From assembly GCA_031257835.1 (NCBI GenBank), contig JAIRNY010000006.1:1-56259 (forward strand): a stretch of DNA of 56,259 nt. The letters are read 5' to 3'. This DNA comes from Candidatus Endomicrobiellum cryptotermitis (lineage in GTDB: Bacteria > Elusimicrobiota > Endomicrobiia > Endomicrobiales > Endomicrobiaceae). Under the pieces are notes generated by a model. That model saw only the letters and a list, made by a program, of their open reading frames with translations. It was not told where the DNA came from and did not search any database. The position numbers and the translations under genes are program-made. Below are positions 18,101 to 27,486 of the stretch, one piece after another (the first letter of the stretch is position 1; every line of letters begins with the position of its first letter).

Positions 18101-18391
18101 ATGGCAACAACCCGCGAAAGAATTATGGGTAGAGATATAGAGCTGAGTCTAGATGATATAGATGAATTAAGTTTTAATAGAATAGTTAATTTTGTAAATG
18201 AACAGTGGATGCAAGTGAGAAACGAAAATATTAAAGTTCCCGACACTCAGAAAATTGCAGCGCTAACTGCTGTAAAAATTGCAGCAGAGTTGCTTAAATT
18301 AAAAGATTTACAAGAAAGTATTTCAAATAATTATGAAAAGAAAATCAAAGATATTATCAAACAGTTAGACGAACACGATTATACTAATTGA
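18101..18391 (+). CDS. zapA: Cell division protein ZapA
   Basis: ZapA binds FtsZ and bundles protofilaments at the division ring. The 96 residues show the ZapA pattern: a short beta-rich N-terminal head, the central helix with NRIVNFVNEQWMQV and PDTQKIAALTAVKIAAELL, and a C-terminal coiled coil. The start is the ATG 14 bases after the coiled-coil gene. The neighbourhood zapA, 6S RNA, 5-formyl-THF cyclo-ligase is an old bacterial arrangement also found in Escherichia coli, and it supports both the zapA and the 6S calls. Confidence 0.85.
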   Translation: MATTRERIMGRDIELSLDDIDELSFNRIVNFVNEQWMQVRNENIKVPDTQKIAALTAVKIAAELLKLKDLQESISNNYEKKIKDIIKQLDEHDYTN

Positions 18392-18407
18392 AATATTTTG
18401 CATTTAA

Positions 18408-18562
18408 TCTGCAGTGTTGGTGATGTTTTACTTTTGTTTATTCCTACAAGTCTCTTTAGGAGAACAACAGTCGAGCGTATGCTCGTGGGCTTATGCCGCT
18501 GTAGCTCACTTAAAAAAAGAAGGCTTTAAACAGATTAAAACTAACGGCTCTGCGGGTTTTTT
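18408..18562 (+). ncRNA. ssrS: Probable 6S RNA
   Basis: The 155 bases between zapA and rarA can fold into one long rod, the 6S architecture. The closing stem pairs CTGCAG at 18409-18414 with CTGCGG at 18550-18555. Internal stems pair GTTTTA (18425-18430) with TAAAAC (18536-18541) and GTTTA (18436-18440) with TAAAC (18527-18531). An apical hairpin CGAGC/GCTCG lies near 18472-18485. The 5' CTGCAGTGTTGGTGAT resembles the CTGCGGTGTTCGTGAT-like 5' end I recall from 6S RNAs. The 3' end is followed by a T run. The zapA neighbour fits the conserved location. 6S RNA binds sigma-70 RNA polymerase as a promoter mimic in slow growth. No covariance search was possible. Confidence 0.62.
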
Positions 18563-18566
18563 ATTT

Positions 18567-19886
18567 ATGGAACAAACAGATTTTTTAAAAGACGATGCCA
18601 AAAGTAAGCATAAACCTTTAGCTTTAAGGATGGCTCCAAAAGATTTAGAAAGCTTTATGGGGCAAAATGGTATTGTTGGCGAAGGTAAATTGCTTAGACG
18701 TTTAATAGAATCTGATAGTTTAAGATCTGTGATCTTTTTTGGTCCCCCTGGCAGTGGTAAAAGTGCTTTAACTAGAATTATAGCTTCAAAAACTAAAGCG
18801 TATTTTCAAGAAGCAAATGCGGTGACAATAGGCATTGCAGATATTAGAAAAATAATAGATTCTGCAAAGGTGCGATTAGAAACTACTGGCAAAAAAACTA
18901 TATTGATGTTAGATGAAATCCACCACTTTAATCGTTCTCAGCAGGATGCTTTGCTGCCGGATGTGGAAAGGGGGAGTCTAATATTAATAGGCATAACAAC
19001 GGAAAACCCGTTTTTTTATATAAATGCAGCTATTATTTCAAGAAGTACAGTTTTTGAGTTTTTTACTTTAAATGATGAAGCTCTTTTAAAAATAATGGAA
19101 TCTGCTTTAACAGATAAAGAGAATGGACTTGGTAATTATAATATTAAAATATCAGATGAAGCCAAAAAACACTTAATTACAAACTCTAACGGCGATGCAA
19201 GAAAGTTGTTAAATGCTTTAGAGATAGGAGTGCTTTCTACAAAGGTAGATGCTAATGGGGTTAGAATTTTTGATATTTTTGTAGCTCAAGAATCTTTACA
19301 AAAAAGAGCTATAGTTTATGACAAAAGTTCTGATGCTCATTATGATCATGTTTCTGCATTTATAAAGTCTATGCGAGGCAGTGATCCAGATGCTAGTGTT
19401 TATTGGTTAGCAAAAATGCTTTTGGCTGGTGAAGACCCACGTTTTATAGCAAGAAGAATAATCATTTGTGCTTCAGAAGATGTAGGTATGGCAGACCCAA
19501 GAGCGCTAATGTTTGCTGTTTCTGCTTTAGAGGCTGTTAAATTTGTTGGCATGCCAGAGGCAAGGATTATTTTGTCTCAGGCAGCAATTTATATAGCGAC
19601 AGCACCTAAATCTAACTCTGCTTATCTTGCTATAGAAACAGCTTTAAGTGAAGTTAAAAATGGCAAAAGTAGGCAAGTGCCAGACCATTTAAAAGATGCA
19701 ACTCTTGACGGAGAAAAATTAAGGCACGGTAAAGGATATAAATATCCTCACGATTTTAAAAATCATTATGTGGAACAGAACTATTTCCCAAATCCTGTAG
19801 AGCTTTATGTTCCGTCAAAAGAAGGGTATGAGAGCAAACTTCGTGAACGTTTGTTTAAACTTAAGAAAAAAACAAATGAGAGTTAA
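18567..19886 (+). CDS. rarA: Replication-associated recombination protein A (RarA/MgsA AAA+ ATPase)
   Basis: RarA is a clamp-loader-like AAA+ ATPase that acts at stalled replication forks. From the ATG at 18567 it has 439 residues, the usual length. It shows LALRMAPKDLESFMGQ at the N-terminus, Walker A GPPGSGKS at 59-66, Walker B LMLDEIHHF around 114-121, a sensor-type ITTENPFF, and the MgsA C-terminal block SMRGSDPDASVYWLAKMLL and ASEDVGMADP. The frame is open upstream to a GTG at 18414, but that stretch overlaps the 6S candidate and has no RarA similarity, so I reject it. The end overlaps the next gene by 11 bases. Confidence 0.93.
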   Translation: MEQTDFLKDDAKSKHKPLALRMAPKDLESFMGQNGIVGEGKLLRRLIESDSLRSVIFFGPPGSGKSALTRIIASKTKAYFQEANAVTIGIADIRKIIDSAKVRLETTGKKTILMLDEIHHFNRSQQDALLPDVERGSLILIGITTENPFFYINAAIISRSTVFEFFTLNDEALLKIMESALTDKENGLGNYNIKISDEAKKHLITNSNGDARKLLNALEIGVLSTKVDANGVRIFDIFVAQESLQKRAIVYDKSSDAHYDHVSAFIKSMRGSDPDASVYWLAKMLLAGEDPRFIARRIIICASEDVGMADPRALMFAVSALEAVKFVGMPEARIILSQAAIYIATAPKSNSAYLAIETALSEVKNGKSRQVPDHLKDATLDGEKLRHGKGYKYPHDFKNHYVEQNYFPNPVELYVPSKEGYESKLRERLFKLKKKTNES

Positions 19887-20436
19887 GTTTTTAGCTTTAA
19901 GAGATAACCAAGATTTTAAAGATTTACAAGGTTATAGTATGGAAATAGCTTGCAAGGCTAGAAAGCTTTCCTTATATAAAAAAGCAAAAACTGTCATGGC
20001 TTATTTGTCTTGCGGGAGCGAAGTGTCAACAGATTGTTTAGTAAATTTTGCTTTTGAAGATAAAAAAGAAGTATCTGTCCCTGCTATAACAGACGTTAAA
20101 AATTCAAAGATGCAAGCTGTAAGACTTTTAAAACTTGAAAATGCAAACCAACTTGTTTGTGCTATAAGACAACCTAAAGCAGACAAGAGTGATTTTGTAG
20201 GTAAAGATTCTATAGATTTAATTTTTGTGCCAGGCATTGTTTTTAGTAGGCAAGGTTACAGAATCGGTTATGGAAAAGGGTTTTATGATAGCTGGTTGCA
20301 AGATGTCGACTCTGCAAAAACTGTAGGTCTTGCATACGATTTCCAAATTGTCAAAGAAATTCCCAGTCTAGAATATGATTTGCCTGTTGGGTGTATAGTT
20401 ACAGAAAAAAGAGTTATAAAAGTTTTAGATAATTGA
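19876..20436 (+). CDS. ygfA: 5-formyltetrahydrofolate cyclo-ligase
   Basis: This enzyme converts 5-formyl-THF to 5,10-methenyl-THF with ATP, salvaging a storage or by-product folate. The 186 residues include the C-terminal signature [15 protein letters not shown], the [11 protein letters not shown] segment before it, and the LALRD N-terminal motif. I use the ATG at 19876, which overlaps rarA by 11 bases; an in-frame ATG further upstream at 19807 would add residues foreign to the family. It lies near the 6S candidate, as in the classical ssrS-ygfA arrangement, here with rarA in between. Confidence 0.88.
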   Translation: MRVKFLALRDNQDFKDLQGYSMEIACKARKLSLYKKAKTVMAYLSCGSEVSTDCLVNFAFEDKKEVSVPAITDVKNSKMQAVRLLKLENANQLVCAIRQPKADKSDFVGKDSIDLIFVPGIVFSRQGYRIGYGKGFYDSWLQDVDSAKTVGLAYDFQIVKEIPSLEYDLPVGCIVTEKRVIKVLDN

Positions 20437-20446
20437 GGAGTTTTAT

Positions 20447-21991
20447 ATGGGGGTGGTTATTATTGCGTTAGTTGCCTTACTGTTAGGCTATGTTTTACGT
20501 TTAATATATGCCAAAGTTAATGCAAGATCTGCAGAACAGGTTTCAGAAAGAATTATAAAAGAAGCTAAAATGATAGCTGAAACAAAAACTAAAGAGGCTC
20601 TTTTAGAAGCTAAAGTTATTGTTGATAAGGAAAGGAAAGACTTTGATCAAGAGATAAAGGAAAGGAAACACTCTATCCAACATATGGAAAATAGGATTGG
20701 CCAGCGTGAGGAAAGCTTATATAAAAAAATTGACACAGTTGAGAGAAGAGAAAGGGAACTGCTCGGTAAAGAAAAAGATATTTTTTCAAAAGAACAATCT
20801 TTAACTTCAAAGTTTGCAGAATTAGAAAAAATAAAAGAAGAAGAAAAAGCAGTTATAGAAAAAATTTCCGGATTTACAAGAGAAGAAGCCAAAAAGTTGC
20901 TTATGAGTAAGATGGAACAAGAAGCCAAGCAAGATGCTGCCATTTTGGCACAAAGACTGGAACAAGAAGTTAGAGAAAATGCAGATAAAAAGTCTAAAGA
21001 AATTTTATCTGTGGCAATACAGCGTGTAGCTGCAGATCATGCTGCAGATATTACCACGTCTACAGTGCAAATTTCAAACGATGAGATAAAAGGAAGAGTT
21101 ATTGGTAGAGAAGGGAGAAATATTAGAGCTTTTGAGCAAGCTACAGGTGTAGATTTAATAGTAGACGACACTCCAGAGGCTATAACAGTTTCTGCTTTTG
21201 ATGGAGTTAGAAGGCAAATAGCAAAAATAGCTTTAGAAAGGCTTATCGCAGATGGTAGAATTCACCCTGCAAGAATAGAAGAAGTTGTTGATAAAGTTAG
21301 AAGAGAAATGGACCAACACTTAAAAGAAGTTGGAGAACAAGTTGCAATTGACGTTGGTGTTCCGGGCTTAAATATAGAAATTGTTAAACTTCTTGGCAAA
21401 CTAAAATATAGAACGTCTTATGGTCAAAACCAGCTTCAACATACTTTAGAGGTTACATGGCTTGCAGGTGCTATAGCTGGAGAGTTATGTCTTGATGTAA
21501 TGTTTTGCAAAAAGGCTGCTCTTCTTCACGATTTAGGCAAAGCTGTAGATCATGAGGTTGAAGGTACTCATCACCAAATTTCAGCAGATATAGCTAAAAA
21601 ATATGGCGAATCGTCAAAAATGGTAAACGCAATTTTATCTCATCATGAAGGTATAGAAGCCCCTGCAAGCCCTGAAGCTTTTGTAATAGCTGCAGCTGAC
21701 GCAATTTCTGCTGCAAGACCAGGTGCAAGAAGGGAATCTGTAGAACATTATTTAAAGCGTCTTGAAAGACTTGAAAAAGTTGCAAAGGGATTTCAGGGAG
21801 TTTCTTTGGCTTATGCCATACAAGCTGGAAGAGAAGTTAGAATACTTGTAGAACCAGAAAATGTAAACGATGCTCAAGCTCAAGTGTTAGCTCACGATAT
21901 AGCTAAAAAAGTTGAGCTAGAATTAGAATATCCGGGACAAATTAAAATAACAGTAATAAGAGAAACACGTGCACAAGATATAGCCAAGTAA
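20447..21991 (+). CDS. rny: Ribonuclease Y
   Basis: RNase Y is a membrane-anchored endoribonuclease that starts mRNA decay. The 514 residues are the normal length: an N-terminal membrane segment at about 3-21, a long charged coiled coil to about 200, a KH domain with [12 protein letters not shown] at 217-228, and an HD domain with His361-Asp362 in [12 protein letters not shown]. The ATG follows AGGAG at a good distance and lies 10 bases after the cyclo-ligase stop, so the two are probably one operon. The usual neighbour ymdB is not present downstream. Confidence 0.96.
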   Translation: MGVVIIALVALLLGYVLRLIYAKVNARSAEQVSERIIKEAKMIAETKTKEALLEAKVIVDKERKDFDQEIKERKHSIQHMENRIGQREESLYKKIDTVERRERELLGKEKDIFSKEQSLTSKFAELEKIKEEEKAVIEKISGFTREEAKKLLMSKMEQEAKQDAAILAQRLEQEVRENADKKSKEILSVAIQRVAADHAADITTSTVQISNDEIKGRVIGREGRNIRAFEQATGVDLIVDDTPEAITVSAFDGVRRQIAKIALERLIADGRIHPARIEEVVDKVRREMDQHLKEVGEQVAIDVGVPGLNIEIVKLLGKLKYRTSYGQNQLQHTLEVTWLAGAIAGELCLDVMFCKKAALLHDLGKAVDHEVEGTHHQISADIAKKYGESSKMVNAILSHHEGIEAPASPEAFVIAAADAISAARPGARRESVEHYLKRLERLEKVAKGFQGVSLAYAIQAGREVRILVEPENVNDAQAQVLAHDIAKKVELELEYPGQIKITVIRETRAQDIAK

Positions 21992-22352
21992 ATTTTGAAA
22001 TGTTTAAAGGTTTCCTATTTCAACAAAAGACGCCTTTAATATATTTGTACTTATAATTAAGAATTTAAAAAGACCACCAAGACATCTACAATCACAATCT
22101 GCATCAAACTTTATATCAGTTTTTCCATTTGATTTGTCATGCGAAAGTTCAAAATGTACAGCTCTGCCTGTGATTCCCACGATTTCGCACGGAACTGCCT
22201 CCATTGTAGGTTGTTCTATAGTAGTCGTCTCATGATCCAAAGATTTTTTAGATGTCGACTATTCTTTAGGATCACTAGCATAAGCAAAGTCGCACTAGTT
22301 TCCCTGTTTAAATTTGATATAATATTTACGGTAAATTTATAGATAAACATGT
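21992..22352. other. Intergenic region between rny and xseA with no recognisable gene
   Basis: The 361 bases hold a minus-strand frame (22240 to 22004, TTG start, 78 codons) with Cys-Asp-rich sequence that I cannot assign. It may be the rest of a decayed gene or chance. Near the right end, TATAAT at 22318-22323 is a plausible -10 box for xseA, with no convincing -35. Confidence 0.4.
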
Positions 22353-23585
22353 ATGAAACTAGAACTAAATAAAAGTTTTAATAACAGTCAAAATCGTTTA
22401 ATATACACAGTTTCTCAAATAAGCAACGAAATTAAGCTTATTTTAGAAGATTCGTATCCTGCAGTTTGGGTAAAGGGAGAAGTATCTAATTTTAAGCTTT
22501 ATAGTTCTGGGCACACGTACTTTAATATAAAAGACTCAAACAGTCAGATAAGAGCTGTAATGTTTAAAAATGCAAGCGCAGGTTTAGGTTTCGAGCCGAA
22601 AAATGGTGATGAAGTTTTAATTTTTGGCAGGATAAGTACTTATTTGAAAAGTGGTGATTATCAAATAATTGTAAATCGTATGGAACAGTATGGGCAAGGC
22701 TTGTTGTATAATGAATACGAAAAGCTAAAAAACAAGCTAGCAAAAGAAGGTTTTTTTGATCAAGAACATAAGAAGAAAATCCCAGACATTGTTAATAAAA
22801 TAGGCATTGTAACTTCTAAAGACGGTGCAGCTTTGTACGATATTTTAAAAGTAATAAATAGTTTAAATGTTAACGTTGATGTGTTAATATATCCTGCAAG
22901 GGTGCAAGGAGAGCAAGCAGAAAAAGAAATTGTCACAGCTATAGAATATTTAAATATTCATCATAAGGATTTAGATGTCTTGTTTGTAGGTAGAGGTGGT
23001 GGACAGCTAGAAGATTTGTTAGCGTTTAATAGCGAGGATGTTGTAAGGTCTATTTTTAGATCTAAAATACCAACAGTTTCTTGTGTAGGACATGAAATAG
23101 ACTTTACTATAGCAGATTTTGTTGCAGACTTAAGAGCTCCAACTCCATCTGCAGCTGCAGAAATTGTTTTAAGGGAAAAAATAGAACTTCAAAAACGATT
23201 AGCATTTTTAAAAACAGATCTGCACAGTTGTATAGATAATACTTTGTCAAACTGTAGGCAATATTTAACTAAACTCAAAAATTTAAAAGCTTTGACTAGA
23301 CCTCAAGATTTGTACAAAGAAAAAATAGACTATGTTAATGAACTGTCTAGTAAACTTTTAAGAAATATCGGAAGGGTTGTCCATTACAAAACAGAAAAAT
23401 TAGAAAACGTTAGTCATAACTTGCAAATTTTGTCTCCGTACAATATTTTTAAAAGAGGTTTTGCTATTTGTTTTGACGGAAAAAATAAAATTATTAAGAG
23501 CTCAAAAAATGTCTATATCGGGCAACAAATAAAAGTGCAGCTAGATATTGGCAACTTGTATGCAGAGGTGAAAAAGTATGACTAA
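22353..23585 (+). CDS. xseA: Exodeoxyribonuclease VII large subunit
   Basis: XseA is the catalytic subunit of ExoVII, which degrades single-stranded DNA from both ends. The 410 residues have an N-terminal OB fold (VSQISNEIKLILEDSYPAVW, then WVKGEVSNFKLYSSGHTYFN), the catalytic core with DVLFVGRGGGQLEDLLAFN and PTVSCVGHEIDFTIADFVAD plus APTPSAAAE, and a C-terminal helical part. The start ATG at 22353 lacks a Shine-Dalgarno. The end overlaps xseB by eight bases. It opens the operon xseA-xseB-ispA-dxs-tlyA, an order found in many bacteria. Confidence 0.95.
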   Translation: MKLELNKSFNNSQNRLIYTVSQISNEIKLILEDSYPAVWVKGEVSNFKLYSSGHTYFNIKDSNSQIRAVMFKNASAGLGFEPKNGDEVLIFGRISTYLKSGDYQIIVNRMEQYGQGLLYNEYEKLKNKLAKEGFFDQEHKKKIPDIVNKIGIVTSKDGAALYDILKVINSLNVNVDVLIYPARVQGEQAEKEIVTAIEYLNIHHKDLDVLFVGRGGGQLEDLLAFNSEDVVRSIFRSKIPTVSCVGHEIDFTIADFVADLRAPTPSAAAEIVLREKIELQKRLAFLKTDLHSCIDNTLSNCRQYLTKLKNLKALTRPQDLYKEKIDYVNELSSKLLRNIGRVVHYKTEKLENVSHNLQILSPYNIFKRGFAICFDGKNKIIKSSKNVYIGQQIKVQLDIGNLYAEVKKYD

Positions 23586-23796
23586 AAAACAGCCTCGTTT
23601 AGACTTTGAAAAATCTTTAAACAGACTTGAGGAGATAATTTCTGAAATAGAAAACACTTCTTTGGATTTAGATAAGGCTTTAGAATTATTTAAAGAAGGT
23701 GATACTCTTGTAAAAATGTGTTCTTTAAAACTTGATGAAGCAAAGAAAAAAGTTGAAATTATAACTTCTTTGGGAGTGGAGGAGTTTAAGGAGTAA
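23578..23796 (+). CDS. xseB: Exodeoxyribonuclease VII small subunit
   Basis: The 72-residue XseB helical hairpin shows the family pattern FEKSLNRLEEIISEIENTSL then LDKALELFKEG. Several XseB copies wrap one XseA. It overlaps the xseA end by eight bases, and its 3' end carries the AAGGAG ribosome site of ispA. Confidence 0.93.
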   Translation: MTKKQPRLDFEKSLNRLEEIISEIENTSLDLDKALELFKEGDTLVKMCSLKLDEAKKKVEIITSLGVEEFKE

Positions 23797-23800
23797 AATT

Positions 23801-24694
23801 TTGAAAAATATAGATCTAAAAACATATTTATTTAAAAAGGTAGAATACGTAAATATGTCTTTAAAAAAGTTTTTACCTAAAGAAAAGTCTATTATTTCTC
23901 AAAGTATGCGTTATAGTGTTTTAGCTGGTGGTAAAAGACTTCGCCCAATTTTTGTTATTTTAACAGCAGAACTTTTTGGAGTTAAAGCTAAAGATGTAAT
24001 GCCAGCTGCTTGTGCAGTTGAGTATTTACATACATATTCTTTAGTGCACGACGACTTGCCAGCTATGGATAATGATGACTTGCGTAGAGGGATAGCTACA
24101 AACCATAAAAAGTTTGGAGAAGCGTCTGCAATTTTATGTGGTGATGCTCTCCTTACAGAAGCTTTTAACTTAATAACGAAATCTAAAAGTAAAGCAGAAT
24201 ATATTGTACAGGCTGTACAAATCCTTTCGACTTATAGTGGTTATAAAGGTATGATTGCCGGTCAAGTCGAAGACACTTTGGAAACAGGTAAGTGGAACGA
24301 GCAAAACAAGGGTTTCTTAGATAAAAAATTAAAATTTATACAAACACAAAAAACAGCAGGTTTGATAATAGCGAGCTTAAAAATAGGAGCGGTTTTAGCT
24401 GGGGGAGATAAGAAGACTATAAAAGCGCTTGAGTCTTACGGTTTAAATATAGGTATTGCTTTTCAAATAGTAGATGATCTTTTAGATGTGTACGCTGCCA
24501 AACAGCTTTTAGGTAAAAAAGGGAGCGATGTGGATAATGATAAGCTTACCGCATTGTCTTTGTATGGTAAAGATTTAGCACAAAAGAAGGCCGATTGGCA
24601 TATCAAAAAGGCAAAAAAAGCAGTGTCAATATTTGGCAAAAAAGCAGAAATATTTAACTTGCTTGCTGACTATATTACAAACAGGTCTTACTAG
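23801..24694 (+). CDS. ispA: Farnesyl/geranyl diphosphate synthase (polyprenyl synthetase)
   Basis: IspA condenses IPP with allylic diphosphates to make short isoprenoid chains, probably FPP. The 297 residues contain the first aspartate-rich motif HDDLPAMDNDD, the substrate region GGKRLRP, and the second motif QIVDDLLDV. The start is a TTG at 23801 seven bases after AAGGAG; there is no ATG in a sensible place. It lies between xseB and dxs, so substrate supply and chain building are coexpressed. Chain length cannot be set firmly by eye. Confidence 0.92.
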   Translation: MKNIDLKTYLFKKVEYVNMSLKKFLPKEKSIISQSMRYSVLAGGKRLRPIFVILTAELFGVKAKDVMPAACAVEYLHTYSLVHDDLPAMDNDDLRRGIATNHKKFGEASAILCGDALLTEAFNLITKSKSKAEYIVQAVQILSTYSGYKGMIAGQVEDTLETGKWNEQNKGFLDKKLKFIQTQKTAGLIIASLKIGAVLAGGDKKTIKALESYGLNIGIAFQIVDDLLDVYAAKQLLGKKGSDVDNDKLTALSLYGKDLAQKKADWHIKKAKKAVSIFGKKAEIFNLLADYITNRSY

Positions 24695-24742
24695 TTAACA
24701 AACTTATTGTTTTTGTTGTTATGGAAGTGAATTGGAGATAGA

Positions 24743-26584
24743 GTGAAAATATTAGAAACTATAAACAGTCCGCAAGATTTAAAAAAAGTAAAGAAGGAAA
24801 ACCTTCCTACTTTAGTCTTGGAAATTAGAGAAGAAATAATAAACACTATTTCAAAAAATGGTGGTCATTTAGCTTCAAGTTTAGGCGTTGTAGATTTAAC
24901 AGTAGCAATACACTATGTTTTTGATTCTCCTAAAGACAAAATAATTTGGGATGTTGGCCATCAAGCTTATGCTCATAAAATTATTACAGGAAGAAGAGAG
25001 AAATTTAAAACTATAAGGACACATAATGGGTTAAGTGGGTTTCCAAAAATGGAAGAATCTTGCCATGATGCTTTTGGCGTTGGTCATGCTTCAACTTCAA
25101 TTTCGGCAGCTTTAGGTTTTGCTGTGTCAAGAGATTTGAAAAATGAGGCAAACAAAATTGTTGCAATTATTGGTGACGGTTCTATGACAGGGGGACTTGC
25201 TTTTGAAGGCTTACAAAATGCAGGGGATTTAAAAAAGGACATGCTTGTAATATTAAACGATAACGAAATGTTTATTTCTCAAAAAGTTGGTGCTGTGGCA
25301 GGCTATTTTGTAAAACTTTTAACAGCTGGAATGGCTAGGAAGTTTGAGGAAAAAGTTGTAAAGACAGTAAGCAGATTTCATGGTGTTGGAGCATCTTTTA
25401 GAAAGTTAATAAAAAGGGTAAAAGTAATGCTTTTCCCAGGTATGCTTTTTGAAGAAATGGGCTTTACGTACGTAGGTCCAGTGCAAGGGCATAATATAGA
25501 TAATTTGATAGTTGTTTTGGAAAATATAAAGGATATGAAAGGCCCTGTGCTTTTGCACGTGGTAACAAAAAAAGGTAAAGGTTATTTTCCTGCAGAAAAT
25601 AATCCTATAAAATTTCATGGTGTTGGGAACTTTAATGTTCAAACAGGGACAACTGAAAAAGAACAAACGGTTACGTATACAAAAGTTTTTTCAGACACTT
25701 TAGTTAAATTGGCACAAAATAACGGAAAAGTTGTAGCGATAACTGCTGCTATGCCTGAAGGTACTGGTTTAGATAATTTTGCACAGAAGTTTCCTGAAAG
25801 ATATTTTGATGTTGGTATTGCAGAAGGTCATGCTGTGACATTTGCAGCTGCAATGGCTGCAGACGGGTTAAAGCCTGTATGTGCAATATATTCAACTTTT
25901 ATGCAAAGAGCAATAGATAATATAATACACGATGTTGCTTTACAAAAGTTGCCAGTAGTTTTTGCTTTAGATCGTGCTGGTCTTGTTGGCGAAGATGGAG
26001 GCACGCATCATGGAGCTTTTGACTTATCGTATCTAAACTATATACCAAACCTTATAATAATGTCGCCTTCAGATGAAAATGAATTGCAGCATATGTTAAA
26101 GACATCTTTAAATTCACGTAAACCATGCGTGATAAGATATCCAAGGGGTGAAGGTCTTGGCGTAAAGCTAGATAAATCTCCGCATGTGCTTCAAATAGGT
26201 GAAGGTGTTACTTTAAGAGAGGGAGAAGATATTTGTTTTCTTGCTATAGGCAACCATGTAGCAACTTGTATGCAAGCAGCAGAACTTCTAGCAATTAAAA
26301 ATATAAAAGCTACTGTTGTCAATATGAGATTTTTAAAACCTTTAGATGTGCAACTTATAAAAAAAATTCTCTTAAAAGTGAAAAAATTTATTACTGTTGA
26401 AGAAAATTCGTTAATAGGTGGGTTTGGGGAAGTTGTTAAATCTATTCTTTGCGGTAGTGGAGCAATTGTGGAATGTTTAGGCCTTCCTGACAAATTTATA
26501 GAACACGGCAATTTAAAAATTTTAAGAAACAAGTATGGGCTTACTGAAGAAAATATAGCTCAAAAAGCTTTACAGATGTTTTAA
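24743..26584 (+). CDS. dxs: 1-deoxy-D-xylulose-5-phosphate synthase
   Basis: Dxs is the thiamine-diphosphate enzyme that joins pyruvate and glyceraldehyde-3-phosphate, the entry step of the MEP isoprenoid pathway. The 613 residues are near the normal 620. Motifs: WDVGHQAYAHKIITGR, GVGHASTSISAALG, the thiamine-binding GDGSMTGGLAFEGLQNAG, and DRAGLVGEDGGTHHG in the pyrimidine-binding half. The start is a GTG at 24743 with GGAG a few bases upstream. tlyA follows after one base. Its presence shows that the organism makes isoprenoids itself. Confidence 0.96.
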   Translation: MKILETINSPQDLKKVKKENLPTLVLEIREEIINTISKNGGHLASSLGVVDLTVAIHYVFDSPKDKIIWDVGHQAYAHKIITGRREKFKTIRTHNGLSGFPKMEESCHDAFGVGHASTSISAALGFAVSRDLKNEANKIVAIIGDGSMTGGLAFEGLQNAGDLKKDMLVILNDNEMFISQKVGAVAGYFVKLLTAGMARKFEEKVVKTVSRFHGVGASFRKLIKRVKVMLFPGMLFEEMGFTYVGPVQGHNIDNLIVVLENIKDMKGPVLLHVVTKKGKGYFPAENNPIKFHGVGNFNVQTGTTEKEQTVTYTKVFSDTLVKLAQNNGKVVAITAAMPEGTGLDNFAQKFPERYFDVGIAEGHAVTFAAAMAADGLKPVCAIYSTFMQRAIDNIIHDVALQKLPVVFALDRAGLVGEDGGTHHGAFDLSYLNYIPNLIIMSPSDENELQHMLKTSLNSRKPCVIRYPRGEGLGVKLDKSPHVLQIGEGVTLREGEDICFLAIGNHVATCMQAAELLAIKNIKATVVNMRFLKPLDVQLIKKILLKVKKFITVEENSLIGGFGEVVKSILCGSGAIVECLGLPDKFIEHGNLKILRNKYGLTEENIAQKALQMF

Positions 26585-26585
26585 A

Positions 26586-27341
26586 ATGAAAAAGAGTAAA
26601 AACAAAGAACGTTTAGACGTTGTTATGCTTAAAAAAGGCATGTCTGAAACTCGCACTAAAGCTCAGAGCTTTATAATGGCAGGGAATGTTTTTGTTAATG
26701 GGAAAGTTGAATATAAGCCAGGCGCTTTAGTTGATGAAAATGTTTTAATAGAAGTGAAGAATATAAACCCATACGTTTCTAGGGGTGGTTTAAAACTAGA
26801 GTCTGCTTTGGATACTTTAAGTATTTCTGTAAAAGGATATATTTGTTTAGATATAGGTGCTTCAACAGGCGGTTTTATAGATTGTATGCTTCAAAAAGGA
26901 GCAAGTAAGGTTTATGCGGTAGATGTTGGGTCTGGGCAGCTGCACTACAAATTGAGAAGTGACAATCGTGTTATAAATATAGAAAATGTTAATTTTAGAT
27001 ATTTTGATGTTTCAGTTTTGAAAGATCAAATAGATTTTGTAACAATAGATGTTTCTTTTATATCTTTAGATAAAATTTTGCCTATAGCTTATAAAAGTGT
27101 TAAGAAAAACGGGTTTGTTTTGGCTATGATAAAACCTCAATTTGAGTTAACTAGTATAGAAGTAAAGAAAGGTGTTGTAAGAGACGAAAATTTAAGACAA
27201 AAAGCGATAAGTAAAATTAAACAAGTTGCATTGGATTTAAATTTTAAAATTATTTCTGAAGCAGATTCTGGCCTTAAAGGACCAAAAGGAAACTTAGAGC
27301 ATTTTGTGTTGTTGCAAAAAAGGAGTGCTAAATTACTATGA
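26586..27341 (+). CDS. tlyA: TlyA family rRNA 2'-O-methyltransferase (S4 plus FtsJ domains)
   Basis: This 251-residue protein has an N-terminal S4 RNA-binding domain (RLDVVMLKKGMSETRTKAQS), a linker SRGGLKLESAL, and a Rossmann methyltransferase with DIGASTGGFIDCMLQKGA and TIDVSFISLDKILP. In characterised members it methylates ribose in 16S and 23S rRNA; the hemolysin name is historical. It ends the xseA operon. In relatives of this gene order NAD kinase and recN often follow; here 27342-27486 holds only a short unassigned frame. Confidence 0.9.
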   Translation: MKKSKNKERLDVVMLKKGMSETRTKAQSFIMAGNVFVNGKVEYKPGALVDENVLIEVKNINPYVSRGGLKLESALDTLSISVKGYICLDIGASTGGFIDCMLQKGASKVYAVDVGSGQLHYKLRSDNRVINIENVNFRYFDVSVLKDQIDFVTIDVSFISLDKILPIAYKSVKKNGFVLAMIKPQFELTSIEVKKGVVRDENLRQKAISKIKQVALDLNFKIISEADSGLKGPKGNLEHFVLLQKRSAKLL

Positions 27342-27486
27342 AAGAACTTAATATACTTTGATTATTCTGGCGTTGATGTTGAAGGTTTTGTGGAAAACTG
27401 CTAAATATGATGTTGTTTATATTAAGTTTGAATTTGAAAAAAATTTAAAAGATAATAAAAAAATATAAGATTTGAAAGGGGAAAAA

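Noticed and set aside
18414-18566. N-terminal extension of RarA from a GTG
   Set aside because: The extra residues have no RarA similarity, and the DNA folds as the 6S candidate. The normal RarA length is obtained from the ATG at 18567.
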